Positions 56,736-64,000 of a stretch of DNA of 64,000 nucleotides are shown in pieces. This DNA is from Mytilus californianus (lineage: Eukaryota > Mollusca > Bivalvia > Mytilida > Mytilidae), in assembly GCF_021869535.1 (NCBI RefSeq), contig NW_026262668.1, positions 66,680,058 through 66,744,057 on the forward strand, in the 5' to 3' direction. Position 1 is the stretch's first letter. Every line of letters starts with the position of its first letter. Position numbers and translations under genes: made by a program. The notes beneath the pieces were generated by a model. That model ran no database searches, had not been told where the DNA came from, and worked only from the letters and a program-made list of their open reading frames with translations.

Positions 56736-59700
56736 ATGGCAGCCAGTGGGAGTGTGTTTGCAGGAAGACCACGAACAGGTTCCAGGCTGCCTGCACAGCT
56801 TGACGCGGACGGCAATGAAGCAGAGGTTATCAATATCACAGGGACTATGCCACCCTTAATTTCTCCCAACCTAATTAATAAAAATGGAAAAGTTTTCCTA
56901 AGCTTTTAGGTGCAAAGGACAAAAATGGCAGTTTATCATGCATCTAGAAAATAAGTCTGAGTACAGACAAACCTGTGCATTTTGAAAAGTTTTAAGACCT
57001 AGCATCCATAAGACATATGAAAGTTATATGCATTTTGTGTATCAGAACGATCAAATCTTTTTCAGATTTTGATGGGCATTTTTTTTTCTATTCCTGATGA
57101 AAGTGTAAAATAAAATAATTAAGTGAAATCAGTTGATAACAGAACAGTAATTGACAAATGAACTATAAACATGTAAGCACGAAATGCTTAAACTGCACTT
57201 TTATGGAGTCTTTCATTTTATATGTGCCCATTGTAAGCCATGACTTGACTATGGCAAGGATACAAATCCTGGATCGTCCTGAATATGTATGAAATATTTG
57301 CCACTGGATGTTAAGCAACCAACAATCAATCAATCAAATCCTGGATGATGGTGTAATCTGCCTTCTTAAAGAAATTTTTAATTCATTGTTGATAGTATAA
57401 ATCAGACTGCAGCATTTTTATCTTTTAATTTTCCATTGATTTCATTTCCTAAACCTTTTATAGCTTCCTATATTTCATTACTGTACATTTGACTTGTTAT
57501 TGTCTTTTGGTCTTTATGGATAGTTGTTTTATAGACAATCAAACCACATCTCCTTATTGTTGTGTACATGTAGTTTTATATACAATATTTATCTTTGAAG
57601 TTGTGCAATGAATTCAGTAAAAAATTGCATTTTCTGATGTCAGATCTGTCATTATGATATAATACCATTTTTCATTTGAATCAAAAAGATATTTAAAGTA
57701 CATATTATAATAATTATTGAAGGAGGAGTACATGTTTATAATTATTGTTTAGTAATTATGTAAAATTTCATTGTTGTTGCCAACAAGGGACATATACACA
57801 TGATATATGTAGGGACATATACACATGATATATGTCCCTTAAGTCTATTCAAAACCCAATTCAGAAAATTCATTTGGAAGTAAAATAAAAAGATATGATT
57901 AGAAAATATAACTCTCTTTTTATTTCAAATTACTGTATTACAATGTACATGTACTTACAATTTTCACCAACAAGGGTTAATTTACATGTATGTTAACTTT
58001 TCTTTAAAGGTACTTTTAAAAATACTTGGGCTGACAGATATTTTTAACCAATCAAGCCTACTCATTTAAGTTAAAAAAAAAAAACATTACACAAAACAGA
58101 ATAACATTTTTCAATTAGCAGAATAAATTTCACCATTTTATGAAAATTCTACAAAACTTTGATTTTTTTTTGTAAAACCTGGTCAAAATGATTAAATATA
58201 CCATTTTAGGGAAATAAAGAGTAAAACATGAATATAGTTAACATTTACACCTACAATGCTTTTTATTTTGTAACATACTCATCTATATAAAGTTATAAAC
58301 TAAAGTATATTTGATTTGTTGAGGCTTAAGCTTATTGCATCTGTAATTAAAAAATCATAGAAACACCTCAAATGAATGCACTGACAAATTTCCCTTTCCT
58401 GCCACACAAACAGGTAAATTAGCAGTCCTGTGATATCACAGCTAAGCTATATTTTAATTTGTATTTACTGTATCATGATAGTTGGCTTTACCATTGATCT
58501 AAGCTAAGTATGTAATTTTTTCATACTTTTGGCTGTACTACCCGCTGAATTTCACTGTTTCATATATATACCATTTGTTTTACAGTTTGATGTGAGAGAA
58601 GATGAGGAACAAGATGTAAAACTTGGTCAGACTTTGGATCTGTTGTTAGCTGCAGGATACTTCAGAGCTAGAATTAAAGGATTATCTCCCTTTGACAAAG
58701 TACAATACAATTATGTTTTTATTCATATATTCTTACAGATATAACAGAAATTTACATTTTTTATATGTATTCTCATAAGAAACTTTTAGTCTTGCTGAGT
58801 TTAACATGTCATGTGATCAATGTCCAACTTTTTGCTTCTTAAATATTTTGTAATATATATACATGTATATATATAATATATATATTTATGAAAAAAACCC
58901 ATTGTCAGTGTCTAGCGGCTTTCATCCATCTGAAGGGACTTTTCAAGACTAATACGTTGTTGTTGGTAACGTTGGTCGTTAACATTGTTGAGGAGGTTTT
59001 ATGACATGTCATTGTCGATGTTTTGCTTTTTATATATATCATTAAATGAAAGATTAAGTAATGAATATTTGAACTTTTCATTGTTTTGACTTCAAAATTT
59101 AATATAAGGACTTAATGTAGTTTAATATATTTTAATAAATGAATGATCTAGTTATGAATATTTTATTGTTTTGACTATAAAATGTTAAATAAGTACTTAA
59201 TATATTTTTGGTTATATTTTTTTAATTGAAGGTAGTTGGTGGAATGACATGGTGTATAACAACCTGTAATTTTGATGTTGATGTTGATCTGCTTTTTCAA
59301 GAAAATTCCACAATTGGACAAAAAATGTGAGTTTTGTTTCATGAGGTTGTATAAAACTTGCATTTTCAGTTTTATGAACTTGAAATAAAGAATAAATTTC
59401 AGCACGTTAAGATAAAGATATGGAACTATGGGGTTTTCATAAATGAGACAGGAATCCAGGCCAACATCTGAATATAATAAAAACCATCATTGGCTAGGAC
59501 ACATTTATGATAAGGAAAGATTTTTCATTGTCCCTCATATATACAAGAAATTATAGTTCTAATGTTATTAGGCCAAATAAAAATATATGTGTGTTTCCAG
59601 TTACTCGACCGACACTAGTTTACACAACCAACCCTAAAACTTTTTTTTGCATTTCCGAAAAATAAATTTGAACAATCACATTTTCTGGAATGTTAACTTC

Positions 59701-62700
59701 AATAATTAATTTCACAAACTTCTGTCATCTGAATTTCCATAAAAAGTATCCATTACGGCTAAAAATACCACAAGTTCTGAACAGAATGTAACAAAATTAA
59801 TTAAAAACGTAACATGTCTGTTTATTTTTCAACCAAACATTTAGAAAATGTGAAGTTGTATATAGCCAGAACTGGACTCATTGAAAACACAATTTTTTCC
59901 TGGATTTTGACAATCCCTCCAAAAAAGTGCCTACCTATCGACCCTTTTTTGTTCAGAATATAACTGGAACCACCCATATAATTGTATTTGACTTTTATGT
60001 ATGCCAAAATTTAGTCTCTCATTTTTGGGATAAAGATTGCATTTCAAAATCCTTATGGTACTGACTTGATATCTATATCTTCCAAGATTTATCCCTATCT
60101 TTGATAGTTCAAACAAAATAGTGCAGTGAAGTAGTCATTCTTTAGGTCTTATCCAGGCAATGTAATGCAATTAATCCATGATATGTTATACTTAGATATT
60201 GAAGTTAAAATATGATGTGTATTTGAATTACCATACTTGTCAAGAAAACCTTGTTATATTGATAATTACATAAGTAATGCATGGCAAATGCAGTCAGGAT
60301 TCTACTCCGTCAAAATTATCTCCCCATTACGCCACCTAATTTTTATAATCGTAAAAATGGAAGCCATTGTAGTGATGACGTGCTGTCAATTTAGCTCTTG
60401 AAAACCGATAAATTTATCCACATAGCATCATTACGATCCTTAATTTTATATGCTAGTTGTATTTTAAAAGACAAATGTATCTTCTAGCTGTTTAGCATCA
60501 TTTAATGTACTTTTATGCATTTGGTCAACTTAAAACTATTATCTGATCGGTTGTCCAGGGGATTTTCGAACGTTAAAAAATATTAAAAAAAATTCTAATT
60601 AAATATTTCGTGGAAGGGCAGACTATAAATTTTCAGAGGTTGAAGACTAATTACCCTAGATAACACACAAAAAAAATGAAGTATTTTTGAAGTTATGCAT
60701 TTTTAAGATCCACATGAAAAGTCTGTCGTCAAGTACTTTTAGTAAAAATATGTTATTCCAACACACCTATTCTATTCTTATGACTCATTAGAAAGGTCAC
60801 TTGACCCATATATTTCGTTTTTTAGTACTGTAAATTTTTAATGTTATTATATCAACCTAGAGTCTAAATATATAAAAATAATAGAATCTGAAGCGAGATG
60901 ATGTATCAAATATTTTTCTTTTATACGTTTTCCAGACAGAAAAGTCAACTCAAACAAGCCTAAACATAAAAAGGTGTACTTGACTTTCTCTTTTCAATGA
61001 AATTATTGCCCATTTTTGGGATTTTTTCCCCAAAAACTGTCACCAGGGGCCCGGGGGCAGAGATGCAAATTAAATCTTTAAAAAGATCAATTAATTTTTT
61101 TTCGGTGGAATTTATGCTTATGCACAAAAAAGATCCACATGTATTTGCACCTACCACAATCGACGGTTTTGTGAAAATTTGTCTTTAATTTAAAAGTTAA
61201 CAAATATCTCTAAGCTACATACCATAATTTAAGTAAAAACACATACATAAGATGCATAAAATCCTAAATTAGGCACTTTCATTGAACTTTTAAGGCCCAT
61301 AGATACAGATGTAAACAATTCAAATTTACCAACTTAGCCTTTTTAACCTTCTCTAACAAAGAGTTCCATTTCTTTTGCTTAATTTCAACTGGGTTTACGC
61401 CTGTATGAATCTGTTGTAGAAATAGGTTCAACAACAAACTTACAATCATTTACAAAGCAAGATAACTCTAACTCAAATTTACAATTCAATGTTTTATTTA
61501 AAATTCACAAAATTGCAAAATGAAAGCAATGTTTACCCTTCAGTGCTCACAAGCAATCTAATTAACTTTTCTCTGTTTTGCATGTGTTAACTGACAATGT
61601 GTCATATAACATCACATGTGGACTATTAGATCAAAGTTAAATGATATTTTTAGATGAAGATCTGTTGTATTTGATAGGGTCAGTAACATACATTGATTCT
61701 CTAAACTAAATATTTATTATATTGTGGATTCTTTATTTTTCGTTAGATACCAATTTTTGTGGATTTCTTTGGTAAAGAGGAACCACAAATTTAAATGTTC
61801 AACAAATTACAAATTTTCTATTGGGTTGTATGCAGACTTTGACATAACCATGAAATCAAATATCCACAAAAATGCAAGATTTCCTCAATCCATGAAAATT
61901 GGTATCCACGAACATAAATGAATTTACAGTATTTTATATTCCAGACATGGCCAGTGTTCCACTACAGTATTTTATTTATCCTGGAGATTAAAATTTTATC
62001 AATTCCAAATGAATAGTGAAACAAGAAAATGTAGTTCTTCATCACAACTGCTACTGAGATTTCAAATTCAGTTTTAACCATTTTGCTTCATTAGGCAACA
62101 TCTTTAATACCAAAATTTTTTGATAACATAATGATAAAGAAATCCAAAGCTTAGATTTCATAAAAAAAAATCCCTCTTTGATGTGAATCAAGCCTCTTTT
62201 AAAAATATTATGTATGACTGTAATCTGTTATATAAGTTGCTGTGTGATTAATAGGATGCATGTATTTTTCCAATTCAATTAAATACAGCATTCAGTCAGT
62301 GTTAAAAATTGATCTTATTATCCAACTGTTATTTTCAGAGCATTAACAGAAAAGATTGTAGCTGTTTTGCCAAAAATGAAATGTCCACATAGAATAGAAC
62401 CTCATCAAATACAAGGATTGGATTTTATACATATCTATCCAGTTGTACAATGGTTGGTGAAACGTGCTGTGGAAACAAAAGAAGAAATGGGGGATTACAT
62501 CAGGGCATTCTCAGTGTCGCAATTCAACAAAAACCATAAAACGCCAGAGGTTTGATAATATTGTTTATATAATTTATACTCAAAATGTAATTAATACCTA
62601 TTAGTGTAAACAACAGTAGCAAAATTGAATAATTTTCTGTTAATTCAAATACATTTTAAATCTAGATATCTAAACAATTTAAACCTTGTCGGTCTAATTA

Positions 62701-63507
62701 TTTTCTCTCAAATACATGCTAGAAAATGAGAAAAATGTTAAAATTAATGAATACACAATGTAACTGTTAATTTTAAACAGTAATTATTAAAGCATAAGCG
62801 CTTTATACTAAAAATGTGAGCACATTCAACACTCTTACAACCCTATTTAATCACAAAAAGAAGCATTCAAATTTTATAATTAAATTTTTATGCTACAACC
62901 ATGAAATTATGAGTTAAATCAAACCTTTCTTTGTATTTCTATGTATTGTTTTACTTTTGTCATAGAGAGCATATGCAGTCATATGATAGATTTTCCTTTT
63001 TATACAGAAATAAAATATAACTTTCAAAATTACCTAATCTTACGAAACTTCTAAGAAATTTAATTATGTAAGATAAATTATGTGTACATCAAAAAGTGAA
63101 AAGTGTTAATGAATACACAATAAACATGTATGTGTTAATTTGAAGCAGTGATTTCTTGGTGTTACCTCTTACAACATCTGTCCAAATTAGTTTTGCTAAG
63201 AATTCCGCTCAAGCCAGAGCTAGGGGCCATCTTAAACTTGCAGTGAGGTGAGAGTTTTTTGCTCCGTGTTGAAGGCCTCACTGTGACTTTGAGATGAAGA
63301 ACAGCAATAAAAACACTGTTCCTTTGCTTTTTGTGTGTTTTTTTGTTGTGCATGTACTGATTTTGTGTCATGGATGGATACCCCATATCCTTTGTTTTTC
63401 TATTATATATACATAATAAATTTTGTATACATCAACATTTTCTTTTACAGGATGTTTCATTTGAGTTATTGATAGAAAAATCAACAGACTCAGTCGCCAG
63501 TGTAAAG
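56736..63507 (+). CDS. CCDC93: CCDC93, Commander (CCC) complex subunit; first five coding exons, 3' end outside window
   Basis: CCDC93 pairs with CCDC22 and the COMMD proteins in the Commander complex, which recycles endosomal cargo with retriever and WASH. Exons: 56736-56825 (donor uncertain), 58586-58699, 59232-59326, 62339-62549, 63451-63507; phases agree. This gives 189 codons of a family of about 630, covering the N-terminal NN-CH domain. Family-specific blocks are [62 protein letters not shown] and [16 protein letters not shown]. Exon 1 encodes a low-complexity start ([17 protein letters not shown]); its proposed donor, GTTATC, is weak, and no better in-frame site precedes the stop at 56910. 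The coiled-coil C-terminus lies beyond the window. Confidence 0.93.
56920..57115 (+). repeat. Third copy of the 1568/2157 repeat family, in CCDC93 intron 1
   Basis: CTGAGTACAGACAAACCTGT, AAAGTTTTAAGACCTAGCAT, TTATATGCATTTTGTGTAT and GATTTTGATGGGCATTTTTT match 2160-2300 in order. Confidence 0.8.
57440..57565 (+). mobile_element. SINE-like repeat tail in CCDC93 intron 1
   Basis: AACCTTTTATAGCTTCCTA, TTGTCTTTTGGTCTTTATGG, ATAGTTGTTTTATAGACAATC and AAACCACATCTCCTTATTG are a diverged tail of the 11215 family. Confidence 0.6.
59330..61690. other. CCDC93 intron 3, no gene inside
   Basis: A long AT-rich intron. Frames on both strands at 60960-61188 overlap each other and contain no domain. The stretch 60290-60420 (CCGTCAAAATTATCTCCCCA, GGAAGCCATTGTAGTGATGA) looks like a decayed insertion, but its ends could not be placed. 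Confidence 0.5.
61715..61935. mobile_element. MITE of the 'TACTGTGGATTCATTTATTTTCG' family
   Basis: The left end (TGTGGATTCTTTATTTTTCG, then GATACCAATTTTTGTGG) and the right end (AAAATTGGTATCCACGAACA, then ATGAATTTACAGTA) are inverted repeats over ~40 bp. The interior holds TGGTAAAGAGGAACCACAAA. It lies in CCDC93 intron 3. A 65-codon frame (61724-61921) covers it and is not coding. Confidence 0.8.
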
Positions 63508-63530
63508 GTAATATCTAATTACTAACAAAA

Positions 63531-64000
63531 TACTGTGGATTCATTTATTTTTTAGCTCACCTGGCCCAAAGGGCCAAGTAAGCTTTTCTCATCACTTGGC
63601 GTCCATCGTCCTGCGTCCGTTGTCCGTAAACTTTTCCAAAAATCTTCTCCTCTGAAACTACTGGGCCAAATTTGACCAAACTTGGCCACAATCATCATTG
63701 GGGTATCTAGTTTGATAAATGTGTCCGGTGACCCAGCCAACCAACCAAGATGGCCGCCATGGCTAAAAATAGAACATAGGGGTAAAATGTAGATTTTGGC
63801 TTATATCTCTGAAACCAAAGCATTTAGAGCAAATCTGACAGGAGTAAAATTGTATATCAGGTCAAGATCTATCTGCCCTGCAAACAATTTTCATAAATTT
63901 TGTAAATTTTTGTAAATTTTTACAAAATATTTTCCACTGTAACTACTGGGCCAAGTTCATTATAGATAGAGATGATTGTAAGCAGCAAGAATGTTCAGTA
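63531..64000 (+). mobile_element. AGCTCACCTGGCCC element, right end outside window
   Basis: After a cut-off copy of the previous MITE (TACTGTGGATTCATTTATTT, 63531-63552) comes AGCTCACCTGGCCCAAAGGG. This leads into a pyrimidine-rich leader (CGTCCTGCGTCCGTTGTCCG, about 63608-63627) and the module GAAACTACTGGGCCAAATTTG, a version of which recurs 285 bp later at about 63941. The layout resembles the other pearl-like elements. It lies in the CCDC93 intron after 63507. Confidence 0.7.

Noticed and set aside
60960-61188. Frames on both strands in CCDC93 intron 3
   Set aside because: Mirror-image frames without codon bias, domain or splice sites, between well-supported CCDC93 exons.

Overview
The window is animal nuclear DNA: AT-rich, with short GT-AG exons separated by kilobase introns packed with diverged repeats. 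The repeat families are the kind I associate with marine mussels: elements with CGTCGTC or CGTCCGTCC leaders and ~160-bp tandem units, tRNA-derived SINEs, GIY-YIG Penelope-like elements, and a dispersed repeat ending in a 'GTTGTCTCATTGGCA' tail. A Mytilus-like bivalve is therefore an inference. No bacterial, CRISPR or viral structure is visible.

Four protein-coding genes can be rebuilt with consistent splice phases. (1) CCDC47 (+, 6664-17830) is complete: 12 coding exons, 467 codons. (2) An unnamed ankyrin-repeat/ZU5/UPA gene (+, 22331 to about 41342) has 15 proposed exons; four or five ankyrin-type repeats precede a ZU5 domain ending in the autoproteolysis-type motif HFS and a UPA-like region. 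No death domain was found. (3) INSIG (-, 53632 to 49682) is complete: 5 exons, 201 codons. (4) CCDC93 (+, 56736 to beyond 63507) shows its first five coding exons and runs off the right edge.

Layout. 1-6600: repeats only, including a 699-bp TIR element with a 5-bp duplication, a foldback family, a pearl-like tandem element and a ~2.3-kb composite element. 6.6-18.3 kb: CCDC47. 18.3-22.3 kb: intergenic, with a ~373-bp tandem repeat carrying hammerhead-like cores, split by an inserted Helentron/pearl-like element. 22.3-41.4 kb: the ankyrin/ZU5/UPA gene, whose introns hold a broken Penelope-like element, two SINEs, a hAT transposon and several foldback elements. 41.4-49.7 kb: repeats and no confident gene. 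49.7-53.6 kb: INSIG. 53.6-56.7 kb: the spacer between INSIG and CCDC93, holding a dead non-LTR reverse transcriptase and a long palindrome. 56.7-64 kb: CCDC93.

CCDC47 (ER membrane-protein biogenesis and calcium handling), INSIG (ER sterol sensing) and CCDC93 (endosomal Commander complex) are housekeeping genes. The head-to-head INSIG/CCDC93 pair matches the order and orientation of INSIG2/CCDC93 in human. The ankyrin/ZU5/UPA gene is the most unusual gene here and is probably a cytosolic signalling or immune-type scaffold related to PIDD, UNC5 and ankyrin.
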